Shown here: positions 30,519-41,300 of the stretch, in pieces
Layout: every line of letters starts with the position of its first letter
Numbering within the stretch: position 1 is the stretch's first letter
Source: Chara braunii
Taxonomy: Eukaryota; Streptophyta; Charophyceae; Charales; Characeae
Direction of reading: 5' to 3'
NCBI GenBank assembly: GCA_003427395.1
Contig: BFEA01000155.1
Coordinates: 271,515 to 313,968 of the forward strand
Length of the DNA stretch: 42,454 bases
Program-made: the position numbers and the translations under genes
The notes under the pieces: generated by a model
The model's database searches: none
What the model saw: the letters and a program-made list of their open reading frames with translations, nothing else
Told to the model about the DNA's origin: nothing

Positions 30519-30927
30519 TGTTTTTTTTTTTTTTTTGAGCTACTTCAGACTTTTTTTTTCAAGGAACTTCAGAGTTAGACAAAATTCAAAAAACGACTCA
30601 AGAATCCACCATCAGTCCTCTTTACCTCACTCCGGCAAGACTTACTGCAGCAAAGCCACCATATCTACTGCTGCTATGCCCTGTTTCTGTCCTACCAGCT
30701 AGCCCCTTCACTAGTAGGACGCGTGATATCTTTCTCTCTCTCACCTCATTCCTCCTTTTTTTAAGGCTAGAAAGCTACTATGAATCAGAAATATTGGAAC
30801 CGCTTCAGACATGTCTACAACCCTCCAACCAATCCCCAGGTCCCCACTCCAGCAAGACTTACTGCAGCAGAGCCACCATCTCTGCTGCTGCTGTGCTCTA
30901 TTACCATCCTACCAGCTAGCCCACTCA
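30519..30927 (-). mobile_element. Dimeric SINE-like insertion with 16-bp TSD
   Basis: A 409-bp insertion in LINE-D ORF1, read on the minus strand from 30927 to 30519 and ending in a near-pure A16 tail plus another A9 run. It contains two copies of an 86-bp core (30842-30927 and 30625-30710, about 80 percent alike by eye) joined by a linker with an A7 run. The core begins GGGCTAGCTGGTAGGA, which loosely resembles a pol III A box. Its hairpin GCAGCAGAG/CTCTGCTGC keeps pairing in other copies. It has no coding capacity, so it was mobilised by LINE enzymes. A clear B box was not found, so the pol III origin is unproven. Confidence 0.85.
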
Positions 30928-30943
30928 CGAAGAAACCTTCCTC
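30928..30943. repeat. Target-site duplication, right copy
   Basis: Exact second copy of the 16-bp word at 30503-30518, directly abutting the 5' end of the SINE-like insertion. Confidence 0.92.
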
Positions 30944-32049
30944 AAGCAACACGCTGTAGCAATCCTCTTTAAAGGCGAGGCAAAAAACCTCACCAATGAC
31001 AGAAAACTCGACATAGTTCGTTCCATTGAGGACGCACTCGTACCCGAGGACAAGCTCCTCACGCACAGGGGCCTCACACACTTTGAGAGCAAAATGCAAC
31101 TAACCTACATCCCGAAATTGCCATTGATGTCAGAATGGATGCTGCAAAAAGAAATCGAAAGGTTTGTCGAATGAAGGAAAATGTACAAGATTTTATTCAG
31201 ACCATGGATGCCAAAGGCAGACTGGAATGTGCATAGGGAAGCGGAAAAGAAGACTGTTTATTGGGTGATGGCAATGCAGTTTCCCATAGATGCCTCTATG
31301 TATATCAGAACTGGAATAGAGCTCGTTATGGGGAAAGTAATCAACGATTACGACGTCGTCAACGACCCTGTCGATCCCAACCTGGGTAACATCAAGTACG
31401 GACTGCACCCAAGCGCGAAACAAAAATTTGTTAAAACACTGAAAGTATTTACAGGGAAAGGATTTCTGACAGGTGATCTGGTCAACAGCAACACACCATG
31501 GTGCAAAGGTTGCAACCGCTACATCCGAATGGATGGGGACTGTCTTTGTGAAGAAGAAACTGCACTGCAAGGGAAGACAGACGAAAGTAGTCTCGCCCCT
31601 CTCGGGACGACCTCAATGGAACAGGCAGGGCAAGGAGACAAACGGTACTCTACCTCCCAACCCCGCCAACCCATCCATTAGCAACAGAACACCCCATCGT
31701 CCTCTAACAGCAACCAGAATGCAGACAAACGAGATACAGGCAGATCGTTTCGATGGCTTAACCCCTAGCTGCAGCAACCAACACTTGGACAAAAACAATC
31801 GGGGGGGAAAGGTCGTCAGAAGAAGCAGAACGCGTACACTCCGTCAAATCTGGGTCTTCATGCACAACAACTGGGAGGACCCTCCTGGCTAATCAAGAAG
31901 CTCCCCACGGAGGACAGAAGGCCTTCTTCGCAACAGGGAACTGACTCGACCTCACAAGGCGAACTCCGCTCTTTCGATCTCAACGGCACAGACCCGGCTT
32001 GGTCTGATGAACAGGTATTCCTACAGGACAACCAACGGAGGATCACCCG

Positions 32050-33228
32050 TTGGGGGAAAGGGCACATCTTGTCCACTATCTGGTTCATCCTGGCCTTCCG
32101 CCAGATATCCGCCTCCTCGGCCAAATTGGTATGACAACTACTAACCAAATTCCTATGGAAGGGAGATTCTAGTATTCCCTCTTGCATTAGCAAGGTCGCT
32201 TGGTGGAAACTCACAGAGAAAAAAAGAGTTGGGGGCCTAGGTATCCTAGACCCTCAAATGCAGAACACAGCCTTGCTGGCCAAATGGCCAGTCCGCTTAC
32301 TGACTTCATCAGAAAACCAACCCTGGATGCAGCTGGCGCAGGCCTTGCTGGCTAGGGAATGGGACCTGACCGACCACGACACAGTCTGGCAAGCACTCCT
32401 TTACTACCCATTGGTCAAGTCAGTAAAGTCACCTACTTGGGGTACAATCCTGAACGCGTGGGCCAAGATTCTCCCCTCCACAATCAAACCCTCATCTTCT
32501 CTTCCTGAACTTCTCATATCTAGTCTATTTGAAAACCCGTCTGTCCTGGATGCATCAGGTCACACGTTCTCTGTAGCCAACTCCCCTGGCAACTTCGCCA
32601 GGAAATGGCTTAAGAAAGACATGGGACAGTCAATCAGCAACATGGCACACAGAAGAGCACGGTGACCTCCGAAGCAAACTGAGAGGCCTACATAATGTGG
32701 AACAACACCGCGTCGCCTTGATAGCAGCAATCCCAAAGGATTGGATGGACATCCTTACAGCAGCAACATCAGTGGCACAGCAGGACTCGTGGTGGAGAGA
32801 TCCAGACTCCCCGGAGTCTTTTTACCAAGTACTGAAGAAGGGGAGCCTCGAGGCATCAGAAGTTGCCTCTTGGAAGTACTCCGGGGAAGCTCTGCTCCGG
32901 ATTGATCCACCAACCCAGCTCATAGACCTGACAAATTGTCCCGAAGTCAAAGTTAAGGCAATGGTAAGTAAGAACGGCACTACCATCCTCCAACCAGTAA
33001 GAAAAGGATTTCCCTTCAACAGCTGGAAAATCGACGAATCAAGTCTGGGTTGGAACATCACAGCGGAGTCTTCAGCTGTATCAACAGTATTGCTTATGGA
33101 CTACTCTTCACAGGTGGGTTACAAACTCCAATCCAAGGCCTCCACTTTGCAGTTCAGAGTTTGGGACTCATGGAACAGTCATTCCAGAAACCTTCTAGTG
33201 AGGGCACCAGAGCTCAGCTGGGTCCACC

Positions 33229-33260
<32 letters not shown>

Positions 33261-33776
33261 TCAGCTGGGTCCACTTCTTTATCGGTATAATACTGGAGAC
33301 TCTTGAAATCAAGCTGGCGGGCCTCCAATGGCTCCACCTGCACAACTGCGTCCCTACGGCAGCATGGTGTGCTGAAAAAGGAATGGAAATACTCACTACC
33401 TGTGATGTCCTTCCACTTGTGGTGGGAGTGTGTGGTTGCTAGGGGTTTTTGGGACTGGGTAGGCAGGCTGTGGTTCGCAGCGTATAAGGACTGCTCTTAT
33501 TGGACTAAGGCAGTGGTCCTATTTGGGGATCAATCCAACTCCTCTAGAGCCAAAATTGCTAATAAATTCCGGATCATCAGATTTTGGGTTCTATGGATAG
33601 CTCGTTGGGACCGGAGATTCAATAGTTCTTACTGGGCAGTTTCTCGCCTGCACAATTCCTTTAAGAATGCAGTTTGGACCTTAATTTTGGCAGAATGGAG
33701 GAAAGACGCTGCTGCAACACCGGCGCCGCAACTGGCTTGCGGTGCGACAGGAGTGATGATTCATCGCCATAGCTGA
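32050..33776 (+). pseudogene. LINE-D ORF2, C-terminal part only
   Basis: The fragment starts inside the region after the RT active site: STIWFILAFRQI, FLWKGDSSIPSCISKVAW, RVGGLGILDP near 32240. A long linker follows (32258-32665 and 32697-33220), ending in the remains of the knuckle region (HLHNCVPTAAWC, then after a frameshift FHLWWECVVARGFWDW near 33430). No endonuclease and no FADD box are present. One TGA at about 32132, several frameshifts and a poly(A) insertion break it. It aligns with the same region of LINE-B (FLWKP, GGLGLVDP, HLWWDC). Confidence 0.9.
33210..33274. mobile_element. Poly(A)-only insertion with 18-bp TSD
   Basis: GAGCTCAGCTGGGTCCAC occurs at 33210-33227 and again at 33257-33274. 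Between them lie only one C and A28 (33228-33256). Removing one copy plus the A run restores the ORF2 frame (ELSWVH then FFIGII). This is the footprint of target-primed reverse transcription that copied little more than a poly(A) tail. Confidence 0.9.
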
Positions 33777-34570
33777 ACACACGTGGCCAGCAAGGGCTGG
33801 CATCAAAGATACGCGAAGGCGCGGCTATGGTGGAGTGAAGACCGGTTGAACGTGGAGACGACCCGGCAAGGGCGATGTGCACGTTAAAACGACGGGGATT
33901 CCCGCCCGGCGTTTCCGGTCGGTAGGCGTCTTTTGGGCTCCGCGGCATAGACAGGTAGCGGCGAAAACGACTGCGAAGGACAAGGAAACACCGAACAAAC
34001 ACACCCGAGCTCGGACGACTTGCGGCGGTGACATATGACAAGGAGGGCACACGGACCGAGTGAGTCACGACAGCAAGGAGAGGTCACGAGCTTACGGCAG
34101 TCAAAGAAAAAGGAGCGACGGAGGTGGAGGGTAGAGAAGCAGCACAAGCCGGAACGACTGTGACAGACAAAGAAACACCGAGAAAACACATCTGGAAGTA
34201 GAACATGGAGACGGGAAAGCAAATCTAAGAGCAGGGATATTGACGACGGCTGGCGGTAGTGACAGCGATGGTGGGAGACGACAGAGTGATTGATGTGGAC
34301 CGGGCGAGTCATGACAGCGAGGAGAGAGGCACGAGCCTCACGACGGCTTGCGGTGGGGACAACGACGGTCGGGGACAACAGGGTGTGGATGCAGACAGGA
34401 CACGTCACGACAGCGGGGAGACAGTCAAGAGCTTACGGCAGGAAAAGATCACGGTGCGACGGAGGCGGAGAAAAGCGGCAATGCCCTGAGATGATGCAAG
34501 TATCGATTTGAGGGAAAGGACAGCACAACACATGACAGTGAAAAGAGGGCGCCAAAAAAAAAAAAAAAAG
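33777..34570. repeat. GC-rich imperfect repeats ending in poly(A)
   Basis: Recurrent words GAGTCACGACAGC (34062), GAGTCATGACAGC (about 34305) and ACGTCACGACAGC (about 34402) are followed by GAGAG...CACGAGC...ACGGC. GACGACTTGCGG-like words recur as well. The stretch ends in A16 at 34554-34569. It may be the 3' UTR and tail of LINE-D. No gene. Confidence 0.55.
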
Positions 34571-35017
34571 AAAGAAAAGTGTGAGAGAGAGGACAACGAC
34601 GACGGGAGAGTGAGAGACAACATCCAAAAGGGAGGTGAGGTACAACAGAGATCGGCGACTGATAATGCAAAGGAAACAATAGAGAAGGTGAAGGTTTCTT
34701 TTGTTGAGAGGGGAAAACGACCAGGATACAGGTGGAATGAGCAACGGAGCGACGAGACGAGGGGTGCGACACGAGGAATGAAGAGCGGCCATCTCCCTTA
34801 GGGGCCTTCCGGAAAGGAACACTAACCTTTTCCTGAAGAAGGGAGCCAGTCGGAGGAGGAGTGTAGCGAGGTTGAACTTACTCCCCTCAGCCAACCGCTC
34901 ATCGCTTTCTGCTTTGCCCCCCCGTTCCCCTCCCCTCCCCCGAAACCCTCTGAACCCCTGCTGGTGCTACTCCCCCTGTACTGTGCTCAGTCCGCTTCTT
35001 TCACCGATCGTTGAATT
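34571..35017. other. Probable LINE-E 5' flank/UTR
   Basis: Purine-rich, then pyrimidine-rich from about 34880 up to the ORF1 start. No gene or motif recognised. The exact 5' end of LINE-E cannot be placed. Confidence 0.4.
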
Positions 35018-35187
35018 TTGCCCTCCCTTTACTGTGTCCAACGCCCTTCTCGCCGCTCGTCAAATTTCGCCCTACACAAACATGGCACCCCTGAAAGAAG
35101 AAGCGAGGAAAAAGAAAAAATCTGGGAAAACCACCATCTGTACCATGGAGCGATAAGGCATCACCCAGGGAGAGGAGGACGAGCTGA

Positions 35188-35325
35188 CATCGTTTCAGCC
35201 AAAGAGGGTAAAAGCACCTCCTCACCCCCAACTTCAGAATCGCCCCAGAACACAGCCATCGTTTCAGCCAAACAGGGTAAAAGCACCTCCTCACCCCCAA
35301 CTTCAGAATCGTCCCAGAACACAGC
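35188..35325 (+). repeat. 69-bp tandem repeat in LINE-E ORF1
   Basis: Two copies (35188-35256 and 35257-35325) differ at only a couple of bases and encode a 23-residue Ser/Pro-rich repeat. The period is a multiple of three, so the frame is kept. Confidence 0.93.
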
Positions 35326-36799
35326 CACGCTGAAAGGATTAAATGAAAAGGGGAAAGAAGCGGAGAATGAGCAGGAAAAAACCCTCCAACAAAAACAAAT
35401 GCAGGAAACAAAAGAAAGGCTGGAAGGACAACAATCATCAGCCTGCTCTTCCATGCGAACCTCTTCCAATCCCACATGGGCCAGTAAACTAAAGAAACCC
35501 TATAGTGGAGAGAAGTTGGTGGTGAGAAGAGAAGGGCAGGGGGAAGGAGAGACAAAACATAGGTTAAATATCCCGCTGGACAATCTCACAACAGCCAGCG
35601 CATACTTCCTTTCCAGATTCCTCACCAAGGCAGAGGACAAATTGATCAACCAAGGAGGAAAACAATACAGAGTGAAAATCCTCCCCGCAGAAAAAGAGCA
35701 AGAACGGGACGCGGTCTACACACGCCACGCGAGTAACTGGTTTTTTTATGACGACGCGACATATAAAACCACAAACGACAAGATAGGCTGGATCCGGAAG
35801 CGTCTGGCGGCCATGAAGGGATCAACAGAAGGAGCCACCGACTTCTTCCTCATTCAGCCCATCTCCTCGTCGGTATTCATGGTGATTTGCATGTTTGACG
35901 CGACAAACGGATAATGGACACATGGCGTAGCATCCGCTGTGGCAGATCAGAGGTAAGAATTTACCCCTGGTCACCCCAACAGCAACAACAACCGGAAGAC
36001 CGAAGAGAACAGTTAATGAACGACCATTATTGGGTAGAGTTCAGGCACGTCCCAATCGAGATCCAAACAACTTTCGTGCAACACCTTGCCCAGCGGTATG
36101 ACATCGTTGATTTCATTGATCCGCTCCCCGCCCATGTGGCCCGACGGGATGACTATCTGATGATGGCTCTCGACCTTCCCAAGGATCACATCTTTCAGAT
36201 TGATGACACAATCTTGTTCCGCATTGGGGGAAAGGAGTACAACATCCACACAGCACACAAAACCCGTCCGTGGTGCTTTAAATACCAAGCTTATGGCCAC
36301 ATTGTGAATGAAACAAGTTGCCCCCACCACCCGACGAAGAAAACCAAAATCACGGGACGCCTCCTCCGCGACCCCTTCAAATCGTCCCATTGGAGAACGG
36401 TGGACCCGGGCCATGAGGGCTGGGTCTACATTGACGAACTGACACAGGGAGGAGGAGTGAGGGGCTGGGAGTGGGAGAAGAAAGAAACAGTGAACTGGGA
36501 AACCAAACCCCCCTCGACTTGGGTCCCCCCCAAATCAGTGGAAAACCACTTAAATGACACTCAGCGAACTATCTTCTCCCCGAAACAAACGGAGGTCACA
36601 CAGAGCTCCAAAGAAAAAAGGCTTTCTGAGCCACAACCTCAGGATTACATAAATGAAACAGGACTGTGGCAACACACCCCGCAGAAAAAAAACGAAGCCC
36701 CCCTCTCAAGGCAGGAAAGCACACCAACCAAAGCCAAATGTAGTCCGAAAGCAGCAGGAGAATCGCTACGAGGTGTTGCGGGACAGGAGGGAGGAGGGG

Positions 36800-36925
36800 G
36801 ATAAGAAAGGAGAAAGGGGAAAGGAGGCGGCTGAAGAAACGACGAAAGGGAGGGAGGAAGGGGATAAGGAAGGAGAAAGGGGGAAGGAGGCGGCTGAGGG
36901 AAAGACAAAAGAACAAACTGCAGAT
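36800..36925 (+). repeat. 63-bp tandem repeat in LINE-E ORF1 linker
   Basis: Two units with GATAAG...GGAGAAAGG...GAGGCGGCTGA, encoding REEGDKKGERGKEAAE-type 21-residue repeats. A further Gln/Thr/Gly-rich imperfect repeat follows to about 37165 (LVTEGG words) and carries ambiguous bases. Confidence 0.85.
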
Positions 36926-38326
36926 GGCCAGCCAACAACTATGGTTACAGAAGGGGGTGACCAAGCAAGGATGCGGACAGGCGAGGGCCAACAAACAGCA
37001 ACACAACCTCTGGTCACAGAAGGGGGTGTCGCAGAGGGCCAACAAACAGCTATGGTCCCAGCGGGNGGTAACCAAGCAAGCACACAACCAGGTGAGGACC
37101 AACAAAAAGCAGCACANCCTCTGGTCACAGAAAGGGGGGACCAAACAAGAAGGCAGACAGGCGGACCACGCGAAATGAAATTGAAAGGAAACAACCACAG
37201 CAACCAGGGGGAAAAGGAAAATTTGGACAACAAACAAACAGAAATGCCCTTCCCCCAGTCCTGGCCGCCCTTGCCNGGGGACCNCGACACAGACCNGCTC
37301 GGNCCGGCTTTCGGCTCNCNGCCCATGGATGTGGATGAACCCCCACACATCCCTGACATTGAAATGGCGGAGGCCGGAACTGAACCACAAGATTTCCCCT
37401 TGGTGCAGGGGGATCTCGAAACGAAACTCAAAAGCCTAGCAGACTGGTTACTCGACCATCTCAGACGACTGCACCTACACCAAACGGACACCTTTTGGGA
37501 CGAAACCTACGTGCATCTGTTCGGGCTGTTAGACAGCAGCGATACGCTGAAACAGATTTTGGAAAACGGGCTCCCAACTAGCATGAGCTGGCAGACAACG
37601 CTCCACAGAGTGTGGTATGTCATCAGGGAGCTGTTCCATCCTCCCCCTCAACAGGAAGGTAAGAAAACGGGAGAGGGGACCACACCTCCAGAATCGCCAA
37701 ATACACCAAACTCCACACAACCCCCGGAACCAGAACAGCTAGTTGAGGAACCAGATCCGACGCGTAGATCCAAAATTCGTCACCTGGTAGTAAAAGGAAG
37801 ACAAGAAACCCCGCTGACCTCAGGAGGAAATGTCGTGGTAATCCCGGTTCGCAGGAAGGCCGGACGATGGGAAATCGGACTGTCGCCGGTCGAGCACAAC
37901 GATTATTCCCCTAACTTCGGGGGGATAAGACTCCATGGGTGGAGGCAGGAAGACCCGGGAGGTTTCAACCTCACCAAAGTCCGGGATTTTATTGCAAATC
38001 ATTACGAATCTGGGGCCGAGGCCTCCTTGGTCGCCTCAGGGGGCCCGAACAAGGTGACGAACTGGGACGTATACGTTCGCTTCGAAGAGCACAAGGACTC
38101 TGGACTAACCTGGTTCAACCATAATACCCTGCTGGACTTACAGAGCCTCAAAGTCAAACCCAGCCATACCTGGTTTGGGGATGACCTCCTCACTTGCCTG
38201 TGCATAATATCACGCAAAAACATCTTCAATGGCGGAGTTGGCTGGGACAAACAGCCATGGGAGAGGCTCTAAAATGGGGGGAAGGACACACCGAAAAGGG
38301 GATTGTGAAAGACTGGCCATATCCAC

Positions 38327-41300
38327 ATGAATTGGGTAGATGTAGTATACGGAAAAAACCGTGCCTGGAAGCAGATCCTGCAAACCGTGGACTTGGACAT
38401 AAGATCCATCAATGTAAATGGGCTTGCAACCCCGAACCAAGACAAAACTCAGGCGTTGTGGGATATGCTGAGGGGGGTCGGGGGGAGAAAATGGCCCGAC
38501 GTGGTCTGTGTCCAAGAGACACACCTCACAGACACACCAAACCACCACAGGGCCCTTAGGATGGCCTGGCCCTTTCAGTCTCACTAGTCTTACGCCCCCG
38601 GCCCGGGCCGCGCCGGGGTGGCAATCTGGGTCCCGCCAGACTCGAGACTCGAAGTGGTATACTGCGCAAAGGACGAAGAGGAAGGGAGGTGGATATCTAT
38701 CTTGGGTTTGCTGGAGACAAAAATAGTTAACATCCTCTGCATTTAATGCCCCCAACACAGAACACGAACGGCAAGCCTTCCTGGAAAAGATGGAAACTAA
38801 GGTGCAGCCAGGCATCCCGGCAATCTTTGCAGGGGACTTCAACGCTACGCCAGATCGGTGGCTGGATCGGTGGAAAGTCCCCCCCTCAACCATGGGGAAT
38901 GCTGAGGAAGATGAACGAATGCTCCAAAAACTGTGTAACACCCTCTCCCTCTTCCACTCCTTCAGACACCTCTACCCTACAGACAGAACCTTTTCATGCA
39001 TAAGAAACAACGATCAAACCAGGCTATCAAAATCCCGGATTGATCTCATACTACTATCGGATTCGATGGAAGGGAGCCTGACTCAGGCGGCGATTCTTCC
39101 CCTCAGCCCCTTCCCGGGCCTGGATCATAAGATGTGCATGGCGACCTTGACTTTCCGTAAGAAACCGGACCGTGGGCCCGGATTCTACAAACTCAACACG
39201 TCCCTATTGAAGAACGACTCCTTCCGAAAATATCTGCATCATGTATGGTCCTATTGGCGGGATCACCGCCCGGAATTTGACTCACACATCACATGGCTTA
39301 ATAATGGTCTCCTTTTCCTGGCCAAAAAAAACAATGAATTCTCTAAAGCAAATAGCGGCACAGAGATACCAGCAAGAAATTGAAACAATGCACCAACTAG
39401 TAGAACTAGAACAAAAACTTGAGCAGGATGAAGAGTCGCATGAACAGGACCCCCTAGCAACACAAGAGGGGCACAACCGTATGCAAACATTAAAAAAACA
39501 ACTCTTTCAGCAAGCCTGCTACCGCTGGCAAGGAGCACGAATTCGGACAAAACTATCCAAATTCACAACAGAAGGAGAAATGGACGCTCGTTTTTTTGGA
39601 ATCACACAATTTAGAGCAAAACGTTCCACCATTGAAGCCTTGTACGACCCGGAAGCAAGCGGCGAGGGCATAGCCCTCTCCACGGCCAGATGTGTCAAAA
39701 TTGCAAGGGACTTTTATAAAGACTTATTCTCTTCACACATTCCACTACACACAGAGGGGACGCGCCGTGGACTGATTGAAGAATATCTAGCTCCCCTCAA
39801 CAAATCCCTATCAGAAGAACAAAAGACGAGCCTTGAAGGTCCCCTGACTAAACAGGAAATTTGGACTGCCCTGATGCAAATGGAGGAAGAAAAGACTCCC
39901 GGCATCGATGGACTCCCCAAAGAATTCTGGGAGGCGATGTGGGACCCGTTAAATCAAGACCTGATGGACTTCTACACTGAGGTCTGGAATACGGGAGGGA
40001 TGAGTGAAATGGTAGGCAGAGGGATTCTTTCGCTGTTGCATAAAAAATGCGACAAAATGAATATTCGCAATTATAGACTCATAACCCTGCTCACGGTCAT
40101 ATACAAAATACTCGCAAAGGCGCTGACCAACAGAATGATCCCCGTGATGGAAAACATCATCCATCCCTCTCAAACTGGCTTCATACAAAATAGAAATATC
40201 CAGGAAAATATATTGCTGGTCCACGAAGTCCTTCAACTAGCCAGACACTCACATAAAAATATGGCCATGGTGTTTATCGACTTTGAAAAGGTTTATGACC
40301 ATGTGGATTGGGTCTTCCTGGACTGCTGTTTGCAGAAAATGAACTTCGGTCCGGCCTTTCGGCGATGGATCCATATCCTCCATCACAACGCCACCACCTG
40401 TATACAATTAAACGGCTTTTTGCCCCCCCCGATACAGCTGGAAAGGTCGGTTCAGCAGGGGGACCCCATCGCACCCTTCCTCTTTCTGATCATCATGGAA
40501 GCGCTGGCAGCAAACCTCCGTGCAAACAAGGACATTACCAGGATTAAAATAACCAACATTCCGGAGGAAGCAGTCCCGGCATGTTCCCTGTTTGCCGACG
40601 ACCTCACAATCATGATGGACGCCACCACGAACAATTTAGAGGAAATTCAAAAAATGATGGAAAAGTTCTCCCTGGTATCAGACATGACAGTCAACTGGGG
40701 AAACAAAACACAAGGATGGTGGATCCATTACCAAGGAGGGCGCCCCCCAGAGACCCCGCATATCTCATGGCTTCCTCTAGAAACCCCATTAAGAATACTG
40801 GCGGTGTCAATAACAGCGGCCGGCCGCCCTCAAACAAATGACAACTGGATCAGTTCTCCCGCCCTGACCAAATTATCCAACCGGCGCAACAAGACCACAT
40901 CCCTTTTTGGCCGAGCTTTGGTAATAAACAACGTAGTCTTCGCCTCGCTTTGGTATAAGTCATTGGTGTGGCCACTAAGCAAGGAGGCACTACGCACACT
41001 CAAAGCCAAGGTAGCGGCCTTTTTATGGCGAGGGGACGAGGACCTGACAAACGTGATAAGCAGGGTGGCGTGGGTCTCGATCATACAACCAAAAGTCAGA
41101 GGGGGCTTAGGGATAATTGACCCCACAACTCAAACTACAGCACTCCGACTTCAGTGGATCAAAAAGCTGATTTTTGTAAAAGATAGCCCCTGGAAACCCT
41201 TAGCACTCGAACACCTGGCCCGCATAGCTCCTCGGGCCCCGTCGGGGGTGCACCCCCTAACCTGGCTGGAGGACTGCTACTGGGCTATTCCGCGAAAATG

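Larger units (their letters stand above)
30292..32040 (+). pseudogene. LINE-D ORF1: RNA-binding protein, interrupted
   Basis: The ATG at 30292 (MDTPATL) is one candidate start; an upstream ATG at 30034 is in the same frame. The N-terminal region runs to DDCIEIDPRRV, shifts frame, and continues across the removed insertion as EETFLKQHAVAILFKGEAKN, which aligns with the N-terminal regions of LINE-A and LINE-C. A TGA at about 31173 precedes KILFRPWMP, TVYWVMAMQFP and the knuckle CKGCNRYIRMDGDC near 31505 (the expected His is replaced by Arg). A Gln/Ser-rich linker with stops at 31679 and about 31769 leads to the deletion junction. Dead. Confidence 0.88.
29700..33780 (+). mobile_element. LINE-D, internally deleted non-LTR retrotransposon
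   Basis: ORF1 (30292 to about 32040) is joined directly to the last part of ORF2 (about 32050-33776). The endonuclease and the catalytic RT core are missing, so about 3 kb was lost internally. ORF1 is interrupted by a SINE-like insertion (30519-30927) and ORF2 by a poly(A) insertion (33228-33256), each with a target-site duplication. Short tandem repeats at 29704-29993 probably belong to its 5' UTR. Both outer borders are approximate. Confidence 0.85.
35018..38272 (+). pseudogene. LINE-E ORF1: RNA-binding protein in three frames
   Basis: Frame 1 (35018-35914) holds a low-complexity start with a 23-residue exact-type repeat (IVSAKEGKSTSSPPTSES..) and the N-terminal domain (ASNWFFYDD). Frame 2 starts with an ATG that overlaps the stop (TAATG, 35912-35916). 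It holds the RRM/DUF4283-like region (SEVRIYPW, YWVEFRHVPIEI, RDDYLMMALDLPKD) and a knuckle CFKYQAYGHIVNETSC, where the second Cys is Tyr (36283-36285). Frame 3 (from about 36653-36800 to 38272) holds NRYEVLRD, a charged repetitive linker, MDVDEPPHIPDIEMAEAG, and a C-terminal domain (GRWEIGLSPVEHNDYSPNFG, WDVYVRFEEH). It may be a decayed single ORF or, less likely, a recoded one. Function: element RNA binding. Confidence 0.9.

Noticed and set aside
33825-34894. Several Ser/Leu/Phe-rich minus-strand frames at 33.8-34.9 kb
   Set aside because: Low-complexity shadows of a purine-rich repeat region; they overlap each other in different frames and match no family.
36596-37491. Minus-strand frames of 241-264 codons opposite LINE-E ORF1
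   Set aside because: Hydrophobic Leu/Phe/Ser/Cys-rich shadows of the purine-rich coding strand, with no start context or domain.
39325-39333. Programmed -1 frameshift at A AAA AAC in LINE-E ORF2
   Set aside because: The downstream ORF2 frame is +1 relative to the upstream one, and the -1 frame meets a stop at once. A one-base gain in the A run is simpler.
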